A stretch of DNA of 64,000 nucleotides from positions 378,909 through 442,908 of the forward strand of contig CAJNDS010002108.1 in the NCBI GenBank assembly GCA_905221605.1. The letters run 5' to 3'. This DNA is from Symbiodinium natans (lineage: Eukaryota > Sar > Dinophyceae > Suessiales > Symbiodiniaceae). Shown piece after piece: positions 1 through 9,682 of the stretch. Each line of letters opens with the position of its first letter. The first letter of the stretch is position 1. The notes below the pieces were generated by a model that was given only the letters and a program-made list of their open reading frames with translations, made no database searches and was not told the DNA's origin. The position numbers and the translations under genes are program-made.

Positions 1-230
1 GTCCCTATATACCTAAGTAGCCCCTAAGCAATGCCCAAATTACCTCTTAGGTTCCTTATAAGGGTCCCTCCTTTAGTCCCTTGAGCCTAGGGGTGGGGCT
101 GTGGGGCTTCAGAGTTCAGATTTTTCTGCTCATGGGGCGTGAGACTTGGAATTTGGACTGCAATTCGCAACCCTCATCCGCAGGCACCACTGCACCACAT
201 CCCTTTTTTGGTCATGGGATCCGAAAGTTG

Positions 231-300
231 TTTTCTTTCCCTTATTGATTTTAAGCGGATATATGTTTCAGACGGTTTTAAGGGCCATCCTCGTTTTCGA
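231..300 (+). repeat. Fragment of a dispersed repeat of about 105 bp
   Basis: The segment carrying TTTCCCTTATTG and GGTTTTAAGGGCCATCCT matches the right part of repeats at 36183-36290 and 45570-45677. All three are diverged, so this looks like an old interspersed family. No coding potential is visible. Confidence 0.6.
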
Positions 301-356
301 CCGCGTTTTGCGGTGAGGGCCAGTGCTGGGGCTCCAGCCCCGGCAGGTCAGCAGAA

Positions 357-455
357 ACTTCTACCAACAGTGCTTAGTAGGGATTCTACTGTACTAGAGT
401 TACTATTCCTCGAATCCCTATTAAGGACAGTCTAACGGGGGAACGTCCCAACCTG
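357..455. repeat. Palindromic miniature element, copy A (degenerate)
   Basis: An arm with CAACAGTGCTTAGTAGGGATT is followed after a short centre by its approximate reverse complement (AATCCCTATTAAGGACAG, then GGGGGAACGTCCC). The right arm matches the terminal inverted repeat of copies near 53.9, 54.9 and 61.5 kb. The outer part of the left arm is missing. Confidence 0.65.
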
Positions 456-598
456 CCCCTCCATCAGTGGTCAGAGGGTTCGCGTCCGCGCTGTCATGTC
501 AGGCTTCGGCCTTGGTATCGGCCTTTTGCAGATGTGGGGGTTGATCGAATTCAGGGCTCAGGGCTCCCTTTCTGGCACCTTTGATGGTGTAGGGCTCC

Positions 599-683
599 AC
601 CTAAACCCTAAACCCTAAACCCTACACCCTAAACCCTAAACCCTAAACCCTAAACCATAAACCCTAAACCCGAAACCCTAAAC
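599..683. repeat. Interstitial CCCTAAA tract
   Basis: About eleven units of CCCTAAA with variants (CCCTACA, CCATAAA, CCCGAAA). This is the plant and dinoflagellate telomere repeat in C-strand orientation. Unique sequence on both sides makes it interstitial, not a chromosome end. Confidence 0.9.
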
Positions 684-1872
684 TGTGTCGAAGCATCCAG
701 TGGATGACATGACCCTGCTTAGCCCCCGAAGGCGAGATGGTTCAGAACACGGGCTCGGGGTTTAGGAACCTCAAACCCTAAATATGGGTTCAAAGCCTTT
801 AGGGCTTATGGCTGAGGAACAAACCTAGATTTTAGGTTCAGGGTCCAAGCTCTCCAGATTCCCACCGTCTTCTTCCTCGGTGCGATCAGCTCCATGCAGT
901 TCATCCAGCGCTGAGATGGGAGGGCAGAAGGCGCCAGCTCGGGTTCTGGTGTAGGCCTTCTAGGGTTGAGGGCCGAAGCCCCCTAGGTCCCAATTGCTAA
1001 TCCAGTTGGTCCAAGAATTTGTTCGGCCCATCAGAGTGAAAACCTGAGCTGGGCCTTTCGGTGGCGATTTTTGCTCGGTGCGCGGCCTGTCAGCAGGCTC
1101 GCACGACAAAAAAGGAGAAAAGGTTTGGGCCGTGTTGCGATGTTGGGTGTGCCTGGTGCCCATGAAGCTACGCTAAACCTGGGCCTTCATTGGCGACATC
1201 AGGAGGTGTAGAATCCCTAATGCTCGTAGTCCCTACAACTCCTACGCTTCCTTACGGCTCCCAAGACTTCTCACCTTCCCCCCCCCCCCCCCCATGGCAC
1301 CACAGAGCCAGGCAGACCTGCTATGGCTCTACGTGTCATCCTAACTCTGAGCCCATAACCCTTATACCCTAGAAGCCCTGAAGCGCAACCCTGAAGCCCG
1401 AATGCCTCGAAGTGGGGTCTTGCACCCCTTCTGATCGGTTCATTCGCCCTGAGTTGAGGGCGATGCACGGGGTTTCGTCGCTCTGAAGGCCTTGGTGAGT
1501 CTATCTTGCTAAGGGTGCTAAGGGTGGTGGTTGTGGTAGTCGGCTTTGTTGGGCCGTCATCCAGAACCCGCAAGCTGTGGGCGAGTCGGTGCAAGCTATG
1601 CTCAAAGCCTGCGCTACACACAGCTCGCTACACACACCCCAAACCCCTAAATCCTTAAATCCGCTTAAATCCCGAAATCCCTAAATCCCTGAACCTTGAA
1701 CCCTAAACCTCTAAACCCTAAACCCTAAACCTTAAACCCTACCCTAAAGCCTAAACAGGGCAGCCCCAAGCCAACTGAGCCCCCAGATCTTCGTCGAGAC
1801 ACACCCCTAGCCGATCAGCTCTTCAGGCTAAGCCCCTGCTTGCAAGTGAGCACTGAACCCCGAAGCCCAGCT
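684..1872. other. No gene recognised; degenerate telomere-type repeats
   Basis: Short ORFs on both strands show no family resemblance. A poly-C run lies at 1278-1293 and a degenerate C-strand telomere-type tract at about 1634-1757. Confidence 0.55.
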
Positions 1873-2013
1873 CTAAACCCTAAACCCTGAATCCTAAACC
1901 CTAAACCCTAAACCCTAAACCCTAAACCCTAAACCCTAAACCCTAAACCCTAAACCCTAAACCCTAAACCCTAAACCCTAAACCCTAAACCCTAAACCCT
2001 AAACCCTAAACCC
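1873..2013. repeat. Long interstitial CCCTAAA tract
   Basis: About twenty nearly perfect CCCTAAA units, one of the longest tracts in the window. Unique sequence flanks it. No exon is recognised just downstream, unlike tracts beyond 25 kb. Confidence 0.93.
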
Positions 2014-2821
2014 ACAGAAGGGACCCTTATCTAGATACCTGGCTGTCTCCTTCGCCTGGCATCGGCAGCCATGGTCCATGCGCGATGCTCAGCGAAGCAC
2101 CGTGTGCAGATACTGGGGGTAGTAGGCGGGTAGTAGGGGTGGTAGTTGGGTTGAGGAACTTAAAACAGTCTGCTAGGACGTTTTGTTTGTATAGACCCAT
2201 GGTTCTAACGGAAGCTTTTGTAAAGCTACCATGAATGTGGATGTCGTAGATAGTATATAGCTTACAATGGTAAGTTCAAAAAAGAAACCATGATATGGCT
2301 TGAAGCAGAGCTGCATGGTGCCCTAACAACGTCAACAAGATCGTCTTCTTTTAACAGAAACTTCACGATCTAGAGTCCATGCTGTCACAAGGTCCGTATG
2401 GGGGTCCCACAAGAGGCCCAGAATCAGTCAAGTCGTTCCGGAGTGGGTTAGGGGTGTGTTAGCTCTGAAGTTCCTTACAATTTATGTCGAGTTTGCTGCG
2501 GAACAGGTTAGTGCAAAGGGCAAGGCGCTAGGCCGGTAGGTAGGGGAAGGAGTTGAAAGTCGAAAACGCAAGATAGCTATGTAGTATACAACGTACTATA
2601 CGACCTTTTTGGGCTTCGTCTTGGTTGCAGTAAGGGCTGAGTGTTCCCGATCAGATTGGGACCTGTTGGGTTCTTGCAAAGGGTGGCTCCAGTCAGGGGA
2701 GATTGTTTTGCAGTTATCCCCCAAGCGCAGAGAGAAATGAAGCTTTTCCCCGAGTGTTCTCACATGTGTTCACACAGTATGTTGACACACGCCTGCAAGT
2801 TCACACTCGCACACCATATAC

Positions 2822-2854
<33 letters not shown>

Positions 2855-3632
2855 TATATGAGCCTGAGACCTTTCGGGTTCTTTTTGCTTAGGTTTCATG
2901 TGTGCAATTAAAAAAACGAATACAAATATTAAAAGCATTATATAATAAAGTTATAATAGTTTAGCCCGAAATGTATAAGCCTAACTTAGTCATATACCCT
3001 AAGCCCTAATCGGTCCAGATTTGTTTTCATTTTTGTCGCCTGGCAAATCCCTAAACCCCGAAACCTAAACCAAGAGTTTAAGGGTATCTGAATCTAAAAG
3101 GGTTTAGGGCTAAGATTTAGAGGTGTCATATTGGGGTTTATAAGGGTTTACGATCTCCAGATTTTTTATTTGAGTTTATAAGGATTCGGAATGTAGGGTA
3201 AAAACCTAAACCGTAACCATGCTCTGGCGGCAGATTTAATTAGGGTTTAGGGCTGCGGTGCGACTGCATTTTTCGCTCCCACGGCTGCGGCTTCGTGCTC
3301 GCAATCTCATCCATGTGATGAGTTCTGCAAAAAAAAAGGTGTAGGGTTAAAGGTTTAAAGTTTAGGGTTTAGGATTTCACCCTAAACTCCAAACTCTTAT
3401 AAACCGAAATATAAAATCCCTAACCCCAAACCCTAAGCCCTCTTAACCCCCAATTTTGAGTACTTGATATAAGATCTACAACTCCAGCATCCTAAACTTG
3501 TGAAATCCTTTCAATCGATGTATTGCATGCCTTACATACCTCTGTCGCGCAGTGAGCCCCCGGGAGCTTATTACAAGCTTGGCCTTTGAGCCGCGGCCAT
3601 AGGTGTTAGGAGGTATAGAGATTAAGGTTAGG
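2014..3632. other. No gene recognised; TA microsatellite
   Basis: An AT-rich stretch without supported coding sequence. A TA dinucleotide run with two TG interruptions lies at about 2816-2860. Scattered single TTTAGGG and CCCTAAA units occur between 3040 and 3440. Confidence 0.55.
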
Positions 3633-3771
3633 AGGGTTAAGGGTTCAGGGTTTAGGGTTTAGGGGTTTAGGGGTTGAGGGGTTAGGGTTAAGGGTTTAGG
3701 ATTTAGGGTTTAGGGTTTAAGGTGTCGGGTTTATGGTTTAGGGTTTAGGGTTTAGGGTTTAAGGTTTAGGG
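3633..3771. repeat. Interstitial TTTAGGG tract, degenerate
   Basis: G-strand telomere-type units with many variants (TTAAGGG, TTCAGGG, GTTTAGGGG). The orientation is opposite to the tracts at 0.6 and 1.9 kb. Confidence 0.85.
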
Positions 3772-4290
3772 ATCATTAATGTTATTATTTTCTTTGTATA
3801 TAGCTATACTCAGACTATATGTAAGTTGAAACGTGTATGCCCGAGAGATTTTTTAATGTAAAAAATACTTTATTAAGAGTAGCCCTAATGGTTAGCAATG
3901 GTTTTTGCGGATTTGCTAATATATATTGCATCTAGCCTTACTCATAATCCAATAGAGATAACGATCCAGTACATTTCCTGCAGGTTATTATACTGATCTT
4001 TGTAGGCGCCCGCTCACTCCAACCGGCGTCTCCTGAGCGCACATCCAAAACAATCAAACACATAAGGTTTAAACTAAAAAGGTTTAAAAAATATTAAACT
4101 CAGCTTGAGACTTGGCAGAGTCCGGGATTGATTTGCCCTTCGGCGCCACTCGTCGGGCCTTAAGCAAAATATATTTAATATTTCAACATAAAAATAAAAG
4201 ACGCGCCTCGCGAAGTAGAAGTTGGGGACGGTGAACTACCACCTGACATTTTATCTATATAAATTAGTTTCCTTCGCTCTCTTAGTAGGG

Positions 4291-4425
4291 ATACTCTGGG
4301 GTTGGGCACTCCAGAGAGACTCTGGGGCTGCACTCCGCAGATTAGGTAGTCCAGAGAGACTCTGGGGCTGGGCACTCCGGGGGTTGGGCACTCCAGGGAC
4401 ACTTTGGGGTTGGGCTCCAGGGATG
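4291..4425. repeat. Degenerate minisatellite, CTGGGGCTGGGCACTCC type
   Basis: A unit of roughly 20-45 bp containing CTGGGG(T/C)TGGGCACTCC and CCAGAGAGACT recurs about five times. The same words occur on the opposite strand at 32690-32975. ORFs here translate the repeat and have no other support. Confidence 0.65.
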
Positions 4426-4590
4426 AGCGAGGAGTAGACCGGGCGAGGAGAACAGTTGAGTTTAAAATCTAGCAACCCCACACCGAGGGTGGGGAACAAA
4501 GTAATAATTTTGGCCGGCTTGGCCGGAGCAGGCAGTGGTGGCGGCGGTGGCGGCGGCAAATCGTCCTGGGACAAAGTAAAAAAAATTAGG

Positions 4591-5083
4591 CCCGAAAAGT
4601 TTACCGACATTCTATAGTAAACATTATCCTACATGAGACTTAACTACAGCGGCGATTTATAACATACGCTTTGAAGTTTAGGGCTAAGGGTTAAAGGTTT
4701 ACGCAAAGTTCAAACACTTCACCCGAAAAGTTTTTCGGAAAATCTATTGCAGATATAATTCTACATGAGAATCCAATATAGGATACCTATGCTGTTCATA
4801 GAGTTTGGAGTTTAGGGTTTAGGGTTTAGGCTTTAAGCTAAGTTCCAACACTTCGCCCGAAAGGTTTTTCTAAAAATATCCTGCAGAGATTATTCTACAT
4901 GAGAATCTAATGGAGGGCGCCTATTCAAAACATATAGCTTTGAGTTTAGAGTTGAGGTATTAGGGTTAGGCAAACTTGGCCCCGAAAGGTGGCTTATGAA
5001 ACTAAGCGGGCATTCAAAACATAGAGTTTAACGTTTAGGGTCTAAGGTTTAAAGGTTAACCTTTATGCTTTAGCTCGAGCTTA
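4591..5083. repeat. Four tandem copies of a module of about 131 bp
   Basis: The word CCCGAAA(A/G)G starts copies at 4591, 4722, 4856 and 4981 (spacings 131, 134 and 125). Each is followed by CTACATGAGA-like sequence and a few TTTAGGG-type units. The copies are well diverged, so the array is old. Confidence 0.75.
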
Positions 5084-5087
5084 AAGG

Positions 5088-5713
5088 AAGTCTGAAAAGG
5101 ATTTTAGGGTTTAGGCTTTACAAGTAAGCCCAAGAAAATTCCTGAAATCGAAACTCAAAAAAAACACACAGAATCTAGGGACTCGGCAGTGCTCCTGGTC
5201 ATACCACCGCCGCTGGCCTGGGCATTTTTTATTAAAAAGTTTGTTTTTCTATAACTAAACACAGGCCTCCGCTGCGCGGACTTGTTCGAGCAAAGCCTGT
5301 TCTTTGTTAGAGTACACACTGCAGTTAGCAAAAATAAAAAGAGTGCCTCTCGCACCGGGTCGCGGTCAGGATCTTCTGAATCATCTTCCTGATTATCAAC
5401 AAGTCTGAAAAGGATTTTAGGGTTTAGGCTTTACAAGTAAGCCCAAGAAAATCCCTGAAATCGAAACTCAAAAAACACACACAGAATCTAGGGACTCGGC
5501 AGTGCTCCTGGTCATACCACCGCCGCTGGCCTGGGCATTTTTTATTAAAAAGTTTGTTTTTCTATAACTAAACACGGGCCTCCGCTGCGCGGACTTGTTC
5601 GAGCAAAGCCTGTTCTTTGTTAGAGTACACACTGCAGTTAGCAAAAATAAAAAGAGTGCCTCTCGCACAGGGTCGCGGTCAGGATCTTCTGAATCATCTT
5701 CCTGATTATCAAC
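5088..5713. repeat. Near-identical direct tandem duplication, 313 bp unit
   Basis: 5088-5400 is repeated at 5401-5713 with only a handful of base differences. The copies abut, both starting AAGTCTGAAAAGG and ending GATTATCAAC. The minus-strand ORF in each copy is duplicated with it and has no independent support. The high identity points to a recent duplication. Confidence 0.92.
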
Positions 5714-6028
5714 ATGATGTTCCAAATCAAAATACACCAGCAACCAAAAAAAACAGAAAAGAGCCTCGTAGACGTCGTGCGTGTTGGTACCTGCCTCGTC
5801 AATTAGAAAATAGAGATGATTTATAAGTGAAGCTAAAGCACTCGTATTGTAATAAAATCTTTAACCAGTAAAAAAATATAAGACAGTATGAGGTCGAGAT
5901 TGCTGTGTCAGCTGCAGAAGTGTCCTTGCCAAAAGAATAAAAGAAAATAATATAAAATGAGTGTGTAAGGCGCGGACACGTGGAGGATGATCGGGCTCGC
6001 GCGGCCCCTAGCCATATGAGCATGTAAA

Positions 6029-6030
6029 TA

Positions 6031-6063
<33 letters not shown>
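6029..6063. repeat. ATT trinucleotide microsatellite
   Basis: About eleven ATT units in AT-rich, non-coding surroundings. Confidence 0.9.
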
Positions 6064-6845
6064 GAGTATATTATATATAAACGCAAGCACAAACATGTCG
6101 AGTAGGCCCACACAGGCCCACACAGGCCAACTTTCGCCATTGTCTTCCTGCAAGAGCATTTATGTTTTTACTTAATATTGCGTTTAATGTTCTACGAACT
6201 TTTATACAAGCAAAGCGTACAATTGAGGCCGTTGCCTAATCTTCAGGATTTAGAGTTTGGGCGTAGGATTTAGGGCTTAGGGTTTAGGCTTTAAGATGGA
6301 GGGCTGAGAGTTAAAGTATAGTGTCTATGGTTTAAGCTTTGCGGTTTAAACTTTCAAAACCTGAGGTACATAGCCTTCATCAAAGTGAGCTTTGAGCTGT
6401 CCTCAGAATCTCAAAGAGCCCAAGCTCTGAAAATCCAGAAAGTTAATAGGGGAGTGGTTTTTATTAAAGTTAGCAAAGTGAGGCCTCTGCGACGCGTTCG
6501 GCCATCCGGCGGTCCAACTGACAAATGAATGGAATGAGAACTGACTGTGAGAATTTTACTAGTTTCGACTATGAGCGCCTCAGCCAACAACGCCGTCACG
6601 CTGATTCTAAGCCAGCACTGGCAGGACAGCCACATGGCGTAGAGCAGGACAGTGAGGGGCAAGAGAGAAAGCAAACGGTCGCAAAAACTTAATCCAAAAC
6701 GGCCCGATACAAAAAAAGAGTGACAAGAACTTGCAGCTCAGGCATCAAGGAAGTTTAGGATTTCTTATAAACCTCAGAGAAGTTTAGGTTAAAACTCTCT
6801 AACCCTAAGCTCTAAACCCTAAACCCTAAACTCTAAACGCAGTGT

Positions 6846-7306
6846 GGAAGCTAGGTCTTCGGGTTTATAGACGATTTTGTAGGGCTACCTGTGCCTCACA
6901 CAGAAGATTCGTCACTGACCGCAGACGCCAGCCCGAAAAAGAAAAACTTCGGATGAAGGCTTAGGGTTAAGGAATTAGGGTTTAGGGTTTAAGGTTTAGG
7001 GTTTAGTGCGAAGACAGAGCTGTGTCGATTTTATTGAGCTTCCTGTGCCTCACGCAGAAGATTCGTGCAGCCCGAAAAAGAACTACTTCGGACGTAAGGC
7101 TTACCGTTAAGGAATTAGAGTTTAGGGTTTAAGGTTTAGGGCTTAGGACGAAGACCGAGCTGTGTCTTCGATGTTGCGGAGCTTCCTGTGCCTCACGCAG
7201 AAGATTCGTGCACTGACAACAGGTCCCAGCCCGAAAGAGAAAAACTTCAGACGTAAGGCTTAGGGTTAAGGAATTAGGGTTTAGGGTTTAGGGTTTAGGT
7301 TTTAGG
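6846..7306. repeat. Three tandem copies of a 140-160 bp module ending in TTTAGGG units
   Basis: Copies start near 6846, 7009 and 7150. Each contains CCTGTGCCTCAC(G/A)CAGAAGATTCGT, a CAGCCCGAAA word, GGCTTAGGGTTAAGGAATTAG, and several TTTAGGG units at the end. The telomere-type units appear to have been copied as part of the larger unit. Confidence 0.8.
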
Positions 7307-8104
7307 GCGAATGCAGCACTGTCCGTCCCCGCCCGTACGGCCGTCCTACACCTACCTGGCCTCTGTCATTAGCAATCTTTATATTGATATGTCCATGTCT
7401 AGATGTTTCAAGAGAACGACAGAAAGTGGTTGCCGCAGAATGACAGACCCCACGGACACCTTCAAGAATGTATCCATATCAAGATGCTACAACAGAACGA
7501 CAGACGACAGACCCCACCGACGCCTGCAAGACATATATGACTTACGCTTGTATATAGACGAGATAGGGACCTCTATGTACTTTGTTGCATCTGGGCTTTC
7601 TGTAAATCTTCACTATAAGAACCACTTAAATCATTTAAATGGTGATTTTCCTAAAATTACTTTAATTATTTCAAAAAAAGCATTTATTCTCAGCTTTCAT
7701 AAAATCTTCAACTCATTTGGTTATAAATGTTGTCATAAGTCCGCAACAGGATCTACGATTAACATATAATTCGATACATGTAATAAATTGATCAAGACAT
7801 CGGCCCTAGAGTTCACTTAGTTGTCCAAATTCATGGTGCATTGATTGCGATTTGATATTTAGTCAAACAAAACAAAATAAACATTCATCGGCTCAGAAAA
7901 AACTTAAACCAGAACCCCACACCTAGGACCCTGCACAGGCTGAAGCTTGTGGGGGCTTGGGACCAGGACCACCACTACGACCAACACGGGAACAATACCA
8001 ACAACGACAATAACCTCGCCCTCAAGTTCATATTGAGGAGGGGTTAATAGTTGGTGCATGTGGAGGTTTACGATATGAGGGGTACATTCTTGTAGACCTT
8101 ATTG
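7307..8104. other. No gene recognised
   Basis: AT-rich, with a 152-codon ORF at 7311-7769 that has no recognisable domain and contains an imperfect internal direct repeat (AGATG(T/C)T(T/A)CAA-AGAACGACAGA, near 7399 and 7482). I do not call it a gene. Confidence 0.5.
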
Positions 8105-8765
8105 TATTGGTGCAAGGGGTGTAAGGGGTGCAGGTGGCCTTGGGGGCATAATAAGTGCAAGGGATAGAAGAGGGGGATAGGGGTGTAGGGGGTATAAGAG
8201 GTGTAAGGAGTGTAAGAAGCGCAAGGGGTGTAAGAGGTGTAAATGGGTGTAAGGGTTGTAAGGGCTGTACGGGTGCAGGCGTGTAAGGCGTGCAAGGTGT
8301 GTAAAAGAGGGTACGAGGCGTGTAAGGCGTGTAAGGGGCGTAAGAGGTGCAAGGCGTGTAAGGTCTGTAAGGAGTGTAAGGGGTCTAAGGCGTGCAAGGG
8401 GTGTAAGGGGTGTAAGGCGTGTAAGGGGTGTAAGGAGTGTAAGGGGTGTAAATGGGTGTAAGGGTTGTAACGGCTGTAAGGTTGCAGGCGTGTAAGGCGT
8501 ATAAGGTGTGTAAGTGGTGCAAGGCGTGTAAGACGTGTAAGGGGTGTAAGTGGTGCAAGGCGTGTAAGACATGTAAGGGCTGTAAGGGGTGCAAGGCGTG
8601 TAAGGGGCGTAAGGGGTGTAACGGGTGTAACGGGTATAAGGGGTGTAAAGCGTGTAGGAAGTGTAAGGGGTGTAAGGGGTATAAGGGGTTTAAGGGGTGT
8701 AAGGGGTGTAAGGGTGTAAGAGGGGTGAGAGGATGTAAGGAGTGCAAGGCGTGTAGGAGTGTAAG
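8105..8765. repeat. 9-bp minisatellite (TGTAAGGSG) with a 209-bp higher-order unit
   Basis: The unit TGTAAGG(G/C)G and close variants is repeated throughout. A longer word starting ATGGGTGTAAGGGTTGTAA occurs at 8243 and again at 8452, 209 bp apart, so part of the array was duplicated as a block. Because 9 is divisible by 3, all frames stay open: plus gives runs of Cys-Lys-X, minus gives Thr/His-Pro-Leu runs. I regard these ORFs as by-products of the repeat. Confidence 0.9.
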
Positions 8766-9275
8766 GGGCCTGTGGTTCTAACCACATGGCTACTTCTGAT
8801 GTTGTTGTTTCTTGTACTGTTCTGTTAAAAGAAGTAACATTTGGTGCTTCGTCTGTTGTTCTGCACCCCTCAGCCCACCCAACAACCCCAGGAGGGTTTT
8901 GTTTTAAGTACTAGTAGTAGAAATAAAATCTTGTGCTCCGTCTCATCTTTCAGCACCCCTCCCTCTCGTATGAGGTTGTTGTTTCTACTCCTTCTAGAAA
9001 AACAAAATCTGGTATCCCGTCTGTTGTTTTGCACCCCCACCGCCCCCACAACCGACCCTCCTCCAATCTTAGAAACCAAGGGTGTTGCGATTTGGCTCTT
9101 GACATAAAAAAAAGATGATCTTAAGAACACGAACTTGTGATTTTACTATTTGAAGCAGACATTATCCATCCGCTTTCATCTTGAGAACAAAAGCTAACGA
9201 GTTATTCTTGCTTTGGTATGAAAACTTGAACCATATGAAAACAGTCACACAAACAAATATAAACTCTATAGCATT

Positions 9276-9438
9276 AGACACAGTGGACCGATAACAGTCC
9301 CACCGTGTCTAAATATGAAGTTGGCGAGATATAATAAAACGAAGGATGGGGGAGACGGTGGACCGATAACAGTACCACCGTGTTCAGAGACCGATGTCAG
9401 TACTCTGCTTTCCCGAAGGCCGATAGCAGCACTCCGAG
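9276..9438. other. Row of four hairpins with a conserved 13-nt loop
   Basis: Four inverted repeats share the loop ACCGATAACAGTA or a close variant but have different stems. Hairpin 1: arms 9276-9286 and 9300-9310 (11 bp, one mismatch). Hairpin 2: 9355-9361 and 9375-9381 (7 bp, perfect). Hairpin 3: 9385-9389 and 9403-9407 (CAGAG/CTCTG). Hairpin 4: around 9414-9418 and 9432-9436, imperfect. Changed but still pairing stems around a constant loop suggest selection on folding. No known RNA family is recognised. Confidence 0.6.
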
Positions 9439-9682
9439 TTGATGCACAACGACAAGAAAGCATTATTTTAAATATTGCGTTTATGATTATGTAGATGAAA
9501 ATGATTTATATATCATGTTTTATTTCTTATTCATGTAAGACTAAACATTTTTCTCGACGTAGTCCTTTAGGACATTGACAAGAATTAAAAATCAAATATG
9601 GTGAACATAATGGATTTGTTAACTACACGTTTCTGTTTCAAGCAGACAAGAAATTAGTTCAATTAATTAAGTTCTTGTGCTC

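Larger units (their letters stand above)
1..598. other. No gene recognised; pieces of two dispersed repeat families
   Basis: I find no convincing coding sequence here. The stretch holds a fragment of a repeat family seen again at 36.2 and 45.6 kb (about 231-300) and a degenerate copy of a palindromic miniature element (about 357-455). The first 60 bases also resemble the 61-bp repeats found at 30.85 kb. Confidence 0.6.

Noticed and set aside
1873-2013. True telomere or chromosome end
   Set aside because: Unique sequence continues on both sides and dozens of similar tracts in both orientations lie inside genes.
7311-7769. 152-codon ORF starting with ATG
   Set aside because: No domain, AT-rich context and an internal direct repeat; nothing links it to an exon structure.
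8068-8787. Long ORFs on both strands (up to 239 codons)
   Set aside because: They translate a 9-bp minisatellite; no domain, and opposite-strand frames are equally open.
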